This document shows positions 47,054 through 55,868 of a stretch of DNA of 64,000 nt, piece after piece. The notes below the pieces were generated by a model that saw only the letters and a program-made list of their open reading frames with translations, was not told the DNA's origin and made no database searches. The stretch comes from Oceanobacillus senegalensis (GTDB lineage Bacteria; Bacillota; Bacilli; Bacillales; Amphibacillaceae), in the NCBI RefSeq assembly GCF_900176885.1, contig NZ_LT839648.1, positions 2,508,618 through 2,572,617 of the forward strand, in the 5' to 3' direction. Within the stretch, counting starts at the first letter, position 1; each line of letters starts with the position of its first letter. Both the position numbers and the translations under genes were made by a program.

Positions 47054-47962
47054 TTAGTTTTGATTTAGATAGTTTAAAATACTATACAATGTTCGGATAG
47101 TAGGCACTGAAACATTTATCCTCTGGCTTTTTCTTATAACATATCCACACATTGATTCTACCTCCATTGGTTTTCCATTCAGTCTATCCTGTAGCATGGA
47201 AGTTTTATGCGATTTAGCTCTTTCCGCGTTTGAAAAGGTAGTTTCTAAAGTTCTGTTTTTATCTAAGGTGATTCCCATTTTTGAGGCAACATTCATTGCT
47301 TCACTACACACTGATTCAGCAGTTTTTCGTAAATGTTTATCATCTAATATCTCCCCTATGGTAGCAGTAGTGATAGCTGATAAAGGATTAAAAGTTATAT
47401 TCCAAAGAAATTTCCTCCACTTTTTTTCTAAAATATTTCCAGTGTGTTTAGTATCAATGCCTGTCTTTTGTAAAGTTTCAACAATCGTTGAACATGTATT
47501 TCTTTCCAAATGATCTATTTCTCCAATAACTAATTTTACTCTTCCTTGTTGCTTGACAATTCCAGGTTCTTCAATTTTAATTTGCACATATGTTGCGCAA
47601 GAAAAGATACGACTCGAATCAAAAACTTCAGTTAATACTTCCTCGTTATCCACCCCATTTTGCATGGTTAATATTTTAGCATTATCATTTAAAATAGGGA
47701 GTAACTGCTCGGCCACCTGTTTTGTATCATTTGATTTAACACAGAATAAAATCAATTCTGATTCTGAAAGGTCATTCGGATTATCTGTAAATGTACCCTT
47801 AATTGTAAATGTACCTTCCTCCCGTTTTACTAATAAACCATTCTCCTGCATTGCAGCTAAATGTTTTCCCCTTGCTAGAAATGTCACGTGATGACCAAAT
47901 TTTTGTAGTAAAGCACCAAAATAACTTCCAACTGCACCTGCACCTACAATTCCAATTTTCAT
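47054..47962 (-). CDS. 2-Dehydropantoate 2-reductase family (PanE/ApbA)
   Basis: A 302-residue NADPH-dependent reductase with GAGAVGSYFGALL (7-19), FCVKSNDTKQ and the conserved catalytic-lysine region KKWRKFLWNITFNPLSA (about 175-191). PanE makes pantoate for CoA synthesis, but many paralogues act on other 2-keto acids. Its position between the sigma-54 activator and the sigma-54 operon, 17 bases from the activator, suggests a catabolic or CoA-supply role here. GAGGGGG precedes the ATG. Confidence 0.87.
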   Translation of the reverse strand: MKIGIVGAGAVGSYFGALLQKFGHHVTFLARGKHLAAMQENGLLVKREEGTFTIKGTFTDNPNDLSESELILFCVKSNDTKQVAEQLLPILNDNAKILTMQNGVDNEEVLTEVFDSSRIFSCATYVQIKIEEPGIVKQQGRVKLVIGEIDHLERNTCSTIVETLQKTGIDTKHTGNILEKKWRKFLWNITFNPLSAITTATIGEILDDKHLRKTAESVCSEAMNVASKMGITLDKNRTLETTFSNAERAKSHKTSMLQDRLNGKPMEVESMCGYVIRKSQRINVSVPTIRTLYSILNYLNQN

Positions 47963-47978
47963 TTTATACCCCCTCTAC

Positions 47979-49646
47979 TCAATTACTACTTATATTAATG
48001 TTGTACTTCTTTAGTTTCCTTACTATAGTTGGTTGACTTGTATCTAACGCTTCTGCAATTTCGTAAGTATTATTATATTTTTCAGCTGCTAAAGAAATAA
48101 CATTTTTTTCAGCGATTTCCACTGCATCTTTAAGAGAAACAATCTTATTTAATGGAGCATTATTTGTATGTAGATATTCTAATGGAAGGTTATCTGTTCG
48201 AATGAAATCATCACGTGTAGTAACTACTAGTCTTTCAATTAGATTTGAAAGTTCTCTTATATTTCCTGGCCAATCATAGGTTAGGAAGAATTCTTTCATC
48301 TCATAATCTATTTCCTTACTTAAGTTATATTTATCATTTACTTGATTTAAGAATAATTGTACCAATGAAAGTATATCAGATCTCCTTTCCCTTAGTGGGG
48401 GAATTTTAATTGGTATAACATTCAATCGATAATATAAGTCTTCTCGGAATTCTCCGTCTCCTACCATTTTTTGTAAATCCTGATTAGTAGCTGTTATAAT
48501 TCGGACATCTATTTTTTTAGGCTTGGTTCCACCGATTTTTTGAATCTCCCCTTCTTGCAATACACGTAACAATTTTACTTGTAAAGCTATAGGTAATTCT
48601 CCAATCTCATCCAGAAAAAGAATACCTTTATCAGCCAGTTCAAATAATCCTGGTTTTCCCTTACTATTAGCTCCTGTAAAAGCACCTTTTTCATACCCAA
48701 ATAGTTCTGATTCAAGTAACTCAGGAGGTATGGCACCACAGTTCACTTTTATGAACTCACCGCCTTTCGACCTCTTACTATTTGTAAATATATAATTAGC
48801 TAACACATCTTTTCCAACACCAGTTTCACCGAGTATAAGCACGGTCGCATCAATATTTGCTATTCTTTGGGCTGTATCGTATATCATTTTCATCTGATCA
48901 CTTTTGGTAATGATACCTTTTGATTGATCTGGATTATTTTTTAGTCGGTTTAACTCCTTCTTATATTTATCATTTAATTTATTCACTTTTGCTAATTCCG
49001 TTTGTAGCTCGTTTAAATCCGATAAATCTCGTATATTCGTTACAACTTTGTCAATTTCACCCTCTTCATTAAAGACGGGACTACCTGTTAAAATTGTTTC
49101 ATTACCTGCGTAATTCTTTTGTACGACAGAAACAGTACGTTTATATTCCAAAACTTTATTCGTTACAGAATTTTTAAGTATTCCTCTTTTAATAAGATCG
49201 TTAACATTCTTTCCAATATAATAATCCTTTGGTATACTCGTAATTCTTTCAATCGCAGAATTAGTCTTTAAAGTTGTTCCCTTATTATCGGTAATATAAA
49301 TTCCATCATAAGAATTTTCGATAATTGCATCTAGTTCTCGGTTTAGACTTTTTAGGTTTTTATTTTCTTTTGCTAGATTAGATAATTCATTTGTTTCTAT
49401 CCCAAGTAATAAAATTTCCTTTGAGTTATTACATATACTTTTAATAAACACAAAAGCACGATCATTATATTCAGCATGGATAAATTTGGAGTCAGAGTAT
49501 AGCTCCCAATCAGAAAATATATCGCTTATGTTAGTTCCTATATTTACATCATCAAAAATAGATTTCATAAGACTATTATGGGAGACAATGATATTATCGA
49601 CATTAATGATAATATACGGTAATCTGATCTCTTCTTTTATCTTCAT
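47979..49646 (-). CDS. PAS-containing sigma-54-dependent activator
   Basis: A 555-residue regulator. A PAS domain covers about 103-215 (IIENSYDGIYITDNKG), followed by a coiled linker. The AAA+ domain (about 245-470) has Walker A GETGVGKD (273-280), the sigma-54-contacting GAFTGA (321-326), Walker B ILFLDEIGELP and the R-finger region. A TyrR/Fis-type helix-turn-helix is at about 525-550. The first 100 residues are an unassigned sensor-like region. It should activate -24/-12 promoters in response to a ligand, most likely the promoter at 46693. No REC domain is present. Confidence 0.95.
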   Translation of the reverse strand: MKIKEEIRLPYIIINVDNIIVSHNSLMKSIFDDVNIGTNISDIFSDWELYSDSKFIHAEYNDRAFVFIKSICNNSKEILLLGIETNELSNLAKENKNLKSLNRELDAIIENSYDGIYITDNKGTTLKTNSAIERITSIPKDYYIGKNVNDLIKRGILKNSVTNKVLEYKRTVSVVQKNYAGNETILTGSPVFNEEGEIDKVVTNIRDLSDLNELQTELAKVNKLNDKYKKELNRLKNNPDQSKGIITKSDQMKMIYDTAQRIANIDATVLILGETGVGKDVLANYIFTNSKRSKGGEFIKVNCGAIPPELLESELFGYEKGAFTGANSKGKPGLFELADKGILFLDEIGELPIALQVKLLRVLQEGEIQKIGGTKPKKIDVRIITATNQDLQKMVGDGEFREDLYYRLNVIPIKIPPLRERRSDILSLVQLFLNQVNDKYNLSKEIDYEMKEFFLTYDWPGNIRELSNLIERLVVTTRDDFIRTDNLPLEYLHTNNAPLNKIVSLKDAVEIAEKNVISLAAEKYNNTYEIAEALDTSQPTIVRKLKKYNINISSN

Positions 49647-50383
49647 ATTAATTTCATACCCACCTCCAGAAGTTTTTCTATTTCCATCATTCGGGTTTTA
49701 CCAAAAAATCATAACCAATACAATTTCAAAATCCCCTTAATCAGTCATCACGATTGAAATCTTTTTACACTGGATATTTTTTCTCTGAACTTTTTTCGCT
49801 GGGGGTTTTAAAAAAACTAATCATTCCATGTCTTGCAGCGCTAGAAACTATTAAATTTCTATCACCAGCCCTGGTCGAATATCCTACAATATTAATAAAC
49901 TTTCCACAATCCTTCATTAGGGACAAACACAAAGGCTAGATTTAATACACCATAAAAACATACATATACTTCTCGTTTTCATCCTTCTTATCTTTATTAA
50001 TTTAACCTTTTGGGATAGTTATTATATTACTTCCATATTCATTGTTAAAAGTAAATAGTATCCTTCACCGAATATATCCTTTGCGAAATCTCTTATTACA
50101 CACTACTTTGAAAAATTTCCAGAAACTATCCTATGTAGAGATGTGGTTTTGCTCTCCCAGCCTTGTATGCATTTTGTGAACATGAATCGGCTCTTGAGGA
50201 AATTAAAAAACAGTACTCTTTTCTCACTCAGAGAAACTGTATTATCGTTCTAGCTACAATCGGATAGCATTTTTTCAAATACTTCACTGTTTTTTTGGGG
50301 TCCTTTTTCATCGATTCAATTGCATCTGCACTAACACCCTGTCCAAGTGGAATTTGATAAAGAACAACACCCATGCCCGTACC
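49647..50383. other. Gene-poor stretch, probably degraded
   Basis: About 740 bases upstream of the sigma-54 activator with no convincing gene. Short frames exist, for example a minus-strand stretch near 50228-50350 encoding IPLGQGVSADAIESMKKDP, but none matches a family I recognise. The activator's promoter must lie near 49650-49760 and was not pinned down. The right part adjoins a symporter remnant, so the region may be decayed coding DNA. Confidence 0.4.
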
Positions 50384-50653
50384 CAAATTATTACAGCTTT
50401 TGCCAGTCAAAGTAGTTCAGGTACATTACCACTGACACTAAATACTGCCAAAGATTTAGGATTATCTAAGAGTTTATATGGATTTAGTTTACCTTTAGGA
50501 GCTACAATTAATATGGATGGAGCAGCAATACGGTTTGCCATGGATGCCCTTATTGGAATGGGGTGCACAGCCCTAAATGTTACAGGTGACTTAGTTGGAA
50601 CGTCGATTATTGATAAAACAGAAAAACGTGCAGGTAAAAGCATGGAAGGATAG
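50384..50653 (+). pseudogene. Dicarboxylate/amino acid:cation symporter (DAACS) remnant
   Basis: The plus strand encodes TAFASQSSSGTLPLTLNTAK, then GFSLPLGATINMDGAAI, and jumps to ALIGMGCTALNVTGDLVGTS before the C-terminal tail. These are the serine-rich hairpin, the NMDG motif and the C-terminal NVTGD motif of GltP/DctA transporters. The N-terminal half and the segment between NMDG and NVTGD are missing. It is the only plus-strand gene trace in the right half of the window. Confidence 0.82.
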
Positions 50654-50682
50654 GAGGGTGTGGGGCACTTTTCCTCCTATCC
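50648..50682 (+). terminator. Hairpin after the symporter remnant
   Basis: GGATAGGAGG and CCTCCTATCC form a perfect 10-base-pair stem with a 15-base loop directly at the remnant's stop codon. The tail ATTTATACTCATTTTCTTTTT is only moderately T-rich. Confidence 0.6.
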
Positions 50683-50836
50683 ATTTATACTCATTTTCTT
50701 TTTCCTATTGCTCATAATATGAAATTGCTTTTTATTCTAAAATCCCTTAATCCATCATTATGAATATCTCCCATGTTATCCTCTTAAAAAAACTATCATA
50801 TAGAAGTCATTCCCCACAAGAGCTTCCAGTTTCACC

Positions 50837-51829
50837 TCATTTAGTAGTTTGAGCAAATTTTTTATTTTTCTCTAAAACTTTTTGTATAGAACTAGAGTAA
50901 TCTTCCTTTAACTCTTCGACGATTTCTGCAATGGTCTGGATTTTCGTAATGGAACCAACTCCCTGTCCTGCCCCCCAGACATCTTTCCAAGCCTTTGCTT
51001 CTTGATCCCTCGTTTTTGAGAAATCAATCTTTTCCTTCCTTTTCAGATTATTCGGATCTAATCCAGCATTTACGATACTCGGAAGCAGATAATTTGCATT
51101 AATACCACTAAATGCATCGGTGTATATAATATCTTCAATGGAGGAGTCAACAATCATACTTTTGTATGCATCTTTCGCTCCGCTCTCCACCGTTGGGATA
51201 AAACGGGTACCAATATAAGCAAAATCTGCCCCAAGTATTTCCGTTGCAAGAATATCTTCTCCTTTTAACATACCACCAGACAATGCAATCGGACCATCAA
51301 AAAACTCCCTAACCTCATGAACAAAGGAAATGGGGTTATATGTACCACCATGACCACCAGCGCCACTTGCAACAAGAACTAACCCATCAGCTCCCTTTTC
51401 AATCGATTTCTTAGCAAATTTAATGTTAATAACATCGGAAAAAACAACTCCACCATATTTATGAACTATTTCTACCACTGGGCTTGGATCTCCTAATGAA
51501 GTAATAACAATTGGTGGTTTATATTTTTCGATTAATTTAAGGTCTTCTACATAGCGCTTATTAGATTGGTGTACAATAAAATTAATTCCCCATGGTCCCA
51601 TTTTTTTGTCAGGATTTTCTTCTTTCAATCTATCTAGTTCCGTAGTGATTTCTCTTAACCAATCTTCTAATATCTCACCTGTTCTTGCATTTAATGCAGG
51701 AAATGTTCCAATGATTCCAGAAGCACAAGCATTTATTACCAGCTTCGGATTCCCGATTAAAAACATCGGTGCCAAAATGACAGGTAGCTCCACTGAATTT
51801 TTAATTTGTTCTATAGCTTCATTCCTCAT
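50837..51829 (-). CDS. Nitronate monooxygenase (NMO/2-nitropropane dioxygenase family)
   Basis: A 330-residue FMN TIM-barrel enzyme. VILAPMFLIGNPKLV opens the barrel, GAGGHGGTYNP carries the conserved His of the family near 178, and GADFAYIGTRFI follows. It oxidises alkyl nitronates; related proteins are FMN-dependent enoyl reductases. I start at the ATG at 51829 (AAGGAGAG 7 bases upstream), not the TTG at 51853. A truncated duplicate sits at 16941-17574. Its role next to beta-oxidation genes is unclear. Confidence 0.88.
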   Translation of the reverse strand: MRNEAIEQIKNSVELPVILAPMFLIGNPKLVINACASGIIGTFPALNARTGEILEDWLREITTELDRLKEENPDKKMGPWGINFIVHQSNKRYVEDLKLIEKYKPPIVITSLGDPSPVVEIVHKYGGVVFSDVINIKFAKKSIEKGADGLVLVASGAGGHGGTYNPISFVHEVREFFDGPIALSGGMLKGEDILATEILGADFAYIGTRFIPTVESGAKDAYKSMIVDSSIEDIIYTDAFSGINANYLLPSIVNAGLDPNNLKRKEKIDFSKTRDQEAKAWKDVWGAGQGVGSITKIQTIAEIVEELKEDYSSSIQKVLEKNKKFAQTTK

Positions 51830-51887
51830 TTGTGTTCTCTCCTTTTCATTCAAATGACATAATCCTAAATTAAACTAATAGTTCAGT

Positions 51888-51900
51888 AATCGTAACGATT
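51888..51900. promoter_or_regulatory. Palindrome AATCGTAACGATT upstream of the NMO gene
   Basis: AATCG-TAA-CGATT is a perfect 5+5 dyad 59 bases before the NMO start. It may be an operator, but nothing ties it to a regulator. Confidence 0.3.
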
Positions 51901-51979
51901 GTCATTTCATTGTTTCACACCCATCATTAGCAGACTATACCTTTCCTCTATTCGTTCTATCATTGTAATCATTAGACGG

Positions 51980-52040
51980 CCACGACTTACCTAGTGGATG
52001 TCCAGGGGCAATTACTTCACTATTAAGTTTAACTTTTTAG
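51980..52040 (-). pseudogene. Thiolase C-terminal scrap
   Basis: The minus strand reads LNLNSEVIAPGHPLG in one frame, matching the thiolase NxNGGAIAxGHPLG segment, flanked by noise and stops. Only about 20 codons are recognisable, so the call is tentative. Confidence 0.4.
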
Positions 52041-52139
52041 AACCTGTGCCAGTTCTTTCAGTTGGATTATCAATACCAATCTCAAAATCCTTCACATTCC
52101 AGCACAGAATCCCTATGCATTCCCATAATCTAAAGCTTT

Positions 52140-52916
52140 TTATTTCCCTTTAAATATAGGAGATCTCTTTTCTAAAAATGATTGGATGCCTTCTTTTGTA
52201 TCCTCTGTTTGGAACATTAATGATTGAATAATATTTTCTTGCATTATACTAGACTCATGTGAGAATTCACTCGCATGATTTACTAGATATTTTACAAATT
52301 TATTTGCAATTGGTGGACCGTTAACTATAAACTGTGCGAATTCTGTAGCCTCATCTACTACATTATTTTCCGCTAAACGACTAATAACCCCTTTTGCATA
52401 AACTTCTTCAGCTGGAATTGGTTTAGCTAAAGAAATCCACTCTTTTGCAAGAGAAAGTGGTACTCTTTCAGAAAGGAGTTTAATTAATCCTAAATCAGGA
52501 ACTAACCCAATATTTCCAAAACTTGAAATAAATTTTGTATTTCTGTCTGACACAATAAAATCTGATGCCAAAGCAAGACTAAATCCAGCTCCTGCAGCAT
52601 GTCCATGAACGGCACTTATCACATATTTATCTAGCCCAATAATTGTCTTTGTAATTTCAGATGTTTCTTTCATTTTTAACATTATTTTAGAAGGATTGGC
52701 CCCTGGGCTCATAGCTCCAATGTCGCCACCAGCACAAAAGGATTTCCCTTCACCAGATATAATAATAACTTTTATTTTATCATCCTTTTCTGCATCCTTT
52801 AATGCTTCAATTAACGCACCTTTAAGTTCGTTGGAAAGTGCATTTCTTTTTTCCGGACGATTCATTTTCAAATATGCTATCTTGTTTTCTTTACGTACTT
52901 GTAGTATTTCAGACAT
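52140..52916 (-). CDS. Enoyl-CoA hydratase/isomerase family protein
   Basis: A 258-residue crotonase-fold protein with NRPEKRNALS, SFCAGGDIGAM and HGHAAGAGFSLALASD (oxyanion hole). The catalytic-acid region reads FGNIGLVPDLGLIKLLSE, with Asp rather than the usual Glu, so isomerase or a variant reaction is possible. The ATG at 52916 with GGGGTGG upstream is preferred over a start 36 bases earlier. It is downstream of the racemase-type gene, 321 bases away. Confidence 0.87.
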   Translation of the reverse strand: MSEILQVRKENKIAYLKMNRPEKRNALSNELKGALIEALKDAEKDDKIKVIIISGEGKSFCAGGDIGAMSPGANPSKIMLKMKETSEITKTIIGLDKYVISAVHGHAAGAGFSLALASDFIVSDRNTKFISSFGNIGLVPDLGLIKLLSERVPLSLAKEWISLAKPIPAEEVYAKGVISRLAENNVVDEATEFAQFIVNGPPIANKFVKYLVNHASEFSHESSIMQENIIQSLMFQTEDTKEGIQSFLEKRSPIFKGK

Positions 52917-53237
52917 TTTTCCACCCCTGTTCATTTTTCTTCGTTTGTTCACAGGATTCTTTCATTTCATTGACTACTTTAGGGACAGATTTGACTTCAT
53001 TATTAGTTCAACGCCTCACCTAGACCCCATACGTCTTCCGGACTTAACCCTCTTATTCTCAAGTTCTTAGATAATTATCGTTATCGATAGACATTAACAC
53101 TTAACTAATGGAATATATAACATTTTTACACGTTATCTAAAATTATAACTCACCCAACTTTTGCAGCATCTAATAAACTTAAACTCCAAAGTGTTAATTT
53201 CATTGATGGCCCCGTGTATTTTAAAACAATAATTTTG
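52917..53237. other. Intergenic stretch, no gene recognised
   Basis: About 320 bases between the hydratase and the CaiB-type gene. A short minus-strand reading, RIRGLSPEDVWGLGEAL near 53010-53070, looks protein-like but is flanked by stops and was not assigned. A TATCGATA dyad lies near 53083. Confidence 0.35.
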
Positions 53238-54338
53238 TCATACTTTGGTGATCCCCCTAACAATCTCGTCCGTATGCTTTCCAAGACCCGGAGCTGGTTC
53301 TAAGTCTTTTAAATCCGGATGATCTTTATATCTTGTAGAAACAAATCGCAATCCCCATTTTTCCTCTATCAATTTTCTCTCTTTATAATACGGATGGTTA
53401 ACCACTTCACCTGACTCTAATACTGGCGCCATGCAACAATCTACTTCTTGAGAGAATTTCAGCCATTCTTCAAATGTTCGACTTAGGAATAATTCTTTTA
53501 CTTCTTGGAAAATTTCATTATCTTGAGTAGGGCTAGACGTCTGTGCCGATATCCAGTCCTCCCTATTCACCGCGCGACAAAAGTTCTCCCAGAATTTTGC
53601 TTCTAAAGCACCCAAACTTATAAACCTTCCATCCTTCGTTTCATATAAGTAATAACAAATTAACGTCTTATTTAATGCAGGTGATCCATGTTGTTCACCT
53701 GTTGCTGACTCTAGCATTATATGATTTGTCATAATTGTTACCATAATATCTGCAAGGGCCAAATCAATATATGTTCCTTTCCCTGTTCTTTCTCTTTGAA
53801 CTAGGGCAGCTGAAATTGATTCACTTGCCGAAATTCCTCCAATTAAATCTGCAAATGTAATACTCGGATGAATAGGCACACCTTGTTTATCCTTCATTTG
53901 TGAAAGCACACCACTCATTGCCATGTAGTTTATATCATGGCTTCCTAAATGTTTCATATCCCCGGTTTGTCCATAACCTGATAGTGAGCAATAAATAATA
54001 TCTGGCTTTGTTTTGATAACATCTTTATAACTAATTCCCAATCGTTTCATAACACCAGGTCGAAAAGATTCAATCACAACATCTGATCCATGGATTAAGT
54101 CCCTGGCAATTTCCTGTTCTTTTTCATCTTTTAAATTTAAAGAAATGCTTTTCTTACCCCTATTTTGGGCACGAAAAGTATATTTGGGACCACCGTCTTT
54201 TTCTGTTGGATAACGCCCTAGTTCGCCACTTGGTGATTCCACTTTAATTACCTCTGCCCCCATATCAGCAAGACGCAGTGTCGCGTAAGGTCCAGGTAAA
54301 TATTGTGTAAAGTCAATAACACGAATTCCTTCTAACAT
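53238..54338 (-). CDS. CaiB/BaiF family: alpha-methylacyl-CoA racemase-type
   Basis: A 366-residue class III CoA-transferase-fold protein. RVIDFTQYLPGPYATLRLAD and GAEVIKVE open the fold. GSHDINYMAMSG carries His134 and TFADLIGG carries Asp164, matching the catalytic His/Asp pair of alpha-methylacyl-CoA racemases; CoA-transferases usually lack the His. It would invert 2-methylacyl-CoA stereochemistry so that beta-oxidation can proceed. A CoA-transferase role remains possible. GGTGGG precedes the ATG. Confidence 0.85.
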   Translation of the reverse strand: MLEGIRVIDFTQYLPGPYATLRLADMGAEVIKVESPSGELGRYPTEKDGGPKYTFRAQNRGKKSISLNLKDEKEQEIARDLIHGSDVVIESFRPGVMKRLGISYKDVIKTKPDIIYCSLSGYGQTGDMKHLGSHDINYMAMSGVLSQMKDKQGVPIHPSITFADLIGGISASESISAALVQRERTGKGTYIDLALADIMVTIMTNHIMLESATGEQHGSPALNKTLICYYLYETKDGRFISLGALEAKFWENFCRAVNREDWISAQTSSPTQDNEIFQEVKELFLSRTFEEWLKFSQEVDCCMAPVLESGEVVNHPYYKERKLIEEKWGLRFVSTRYKDHPDLKDLEPAPGLGKHTDEIVRGITKV

Positions 54339-54421
54339 CCATTACCCACCTTTGTATTAGAATAAAAAGGAGACCTTAAATCAGTTTCCTTTTCTCATTA
54401 AAGTAATTTTATTAAAACCTA

Positions 54422-55525
54422 TCAATCAACCAACCATTTATCCAACCATTCTTGGGCATCTGGATTATTTTCTAAATATTCTTTCTGATCTTCTTTTAAA
54501 AGTTCAACAATACGTTTTGTATCCTCATTTCTTGCTGCGAACTCATCCCAAACGACTTGTGAACTATCAATAAATTTCTGGAATTCTTCTCTTGTTAACT
54601 GGTGAATTTCCACACCATGTTCTTGAGCGAGTTCAAGAGCTGCTTCATCCATTTTCACGGAATTTTCAAAAGCTAATTCTTCCATTTCCTTTGAAACTTC
54701 TTCAATGGTTTGTTGAATATCCTCAGGAAGACTATTCCATTTATCCAGATTAATGTATGTTGCGACTAAAACTGGATCCAAAACTCCAGGAACGGTAATA
54801 TGATCTGCCACCTCATGTAGGTTATGGGTATCAAGTGCATAGAACGGATACATTGCTCCATCGATTGTACCTCTCATCAATGCTTCATATTGTTCACCAC
54901 CAGAGATATTTGCTGGAGCTGCTCCCATTTCTTCATACCATTTAGCCCAAATCCCTGAACCAAGTCGAAAAGTTTTACCACTCATATCCTCTATCGATTT
55001 AACTGGTTCTTTACTAATAATCCCTTCATTACCACTTGGCCAATACATCAATACTTTTACACCTTGTTCTTCCAAGTTTCCTTCATAAATTTCTCCAATT
55101 TCCGTTTCATTTAAAACATGTGACATATGATTTGGACCGTAGAATGCAAATGGAAGCCATGGGAAATCATTGGTAGCAATCGTTTCTCCCCAGTATGAAC
55201 CTGCACCAGCCATATCAATAGTTCCACTCTTTAAAGCATCTAATGTTTGGTCAGCCGAAGCCAGCTGCCCACTAAAATAGACATCCACTTCAACACGTCC
55301 ATCTGTTCTTTCATTTACTAGTTCCGCAAACTTCTCGGTCGCAGCATATTTTGGTTCATTTTCATCTGTTACCGGGGGAAATGTTACGTTCATTGTTAAT
55401 CTATATGTCTCTTCACCAGAACCGCCGCCTGACCCAGAGCTTTGTTCTCCTGAACTAGAACAAGCTGACAATACAATTACAGACAGAATGATGATAGGTA
55501 ATAGGAACCTTCCTTTTATTTTCAT
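54422..55525 (-). CDS. dctP: TRAP transporter substrate-binding lipoprotein, DctP type
   Basis: A 367-residue lipoprotein with lipobox Cys22 (LSAC) and a Ser/Gly-rich linker. The DctP-fold segments KFAELVNERTDGRVEV and GQLASADQTLDALKSGTIDM are typical. It captures an organic acid outside the membrane for DctQM. The permease genes are upstream at 55869-57720, separated by a dienoyl-CoA reductase remnant, an unusual split of the set. Confidence 0.92.
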   Translation of the reverse strand: MKIKGRFLLPIIILSVIVLSACSSSGEQSSGSGGGSGEETYRLTMNVTFPPVTDENEPKYAATEKFAELVNERTDGRVEVDVYFSGQLASADQTLDALKSGTIDMAGAGSYWGETIATNDFPWLPFAFYGPNHMSHVLNETEIGEIYEGNLEEQGVKVLMYWPSGNEGIISKEPVKSIEDMSGKTFRLGSGIWAKWYEEMGAAPANISGGEQYEALMRGTIDGAMYPFYALDTHNLHEVADHITVPGVLDPVLVATYINLDKWNSLPEDIQQTIEEVSKEMEELAFENSVKMDEAALELAQEHGVEIHQLTREEFQKFIDSSQVVWDEFAARNEDTKRIVELLKEDQKEYLENNPDAQEWLDKWLVD

Positions 55526-55552
55526 AGTAAAACACTCCTTTTTGTCTAAAGT

Positions 55553-55815
55553 TTATACGCCTTTAGTTAAAACTCGCCCTGCATCAATAACAAATGTTAA
55601 ACCTGTAACGAAATTTGCATAATCACTAACAAGGTAGGATGCTAGATTAGCAATTTCCCTTGTATTTCCAAAGCGTCCCATCAGAATATCTTTCAACATA
55701 CGCTCTTATTTGTTTTCATCTGGGAATAGCGAATCTACTGCGCCTGTTTCCAAAATAGGACCTGGAGGGAGAACATTTACTTTTGTACCACCACCGGTTA
55801 CAATAGCAACTTTAT
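55553..55815 (-). pseudogene. 2,4-Dienoyl-CoA reductase (SDR) remnant inside the TRAP gene set
   Basis: The minus strand reads DKVAIVTGGGTK, jumps to VNVLPPGPILETGAVDSLF, has a stop, then MGRFGNTREIANLASYLVSD and FVTGLTFVIDAG. The PGPI...TGA and GRFG...EIANLASFL wording matches FadH/YkuF-type dienoyl-CoA reductases. About 150 codons between the Rossmann loop and the C-terminal part are missing. It sits between dctM and dctP. Confidence 0.8.
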
Positions 55816-55868
55816 CTTATAGACTACCTTCTGGAAGTATTGAAGTTATATATTTTTTGTTCTTTCTA

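Noticed and set aside
49754-49939. Plus-strand 61-codon frame upstream of the sigma-54 activator
   Set aside because: No ribosome site and no recognisable domain.
50228-50410. Minus-strand 60-codon frame with protein-like composition
   Set aside because: No family recognised, no ribosome site, and it partly overlaps the symporter remnant; kept only as a remark in the gene-poor stretch.
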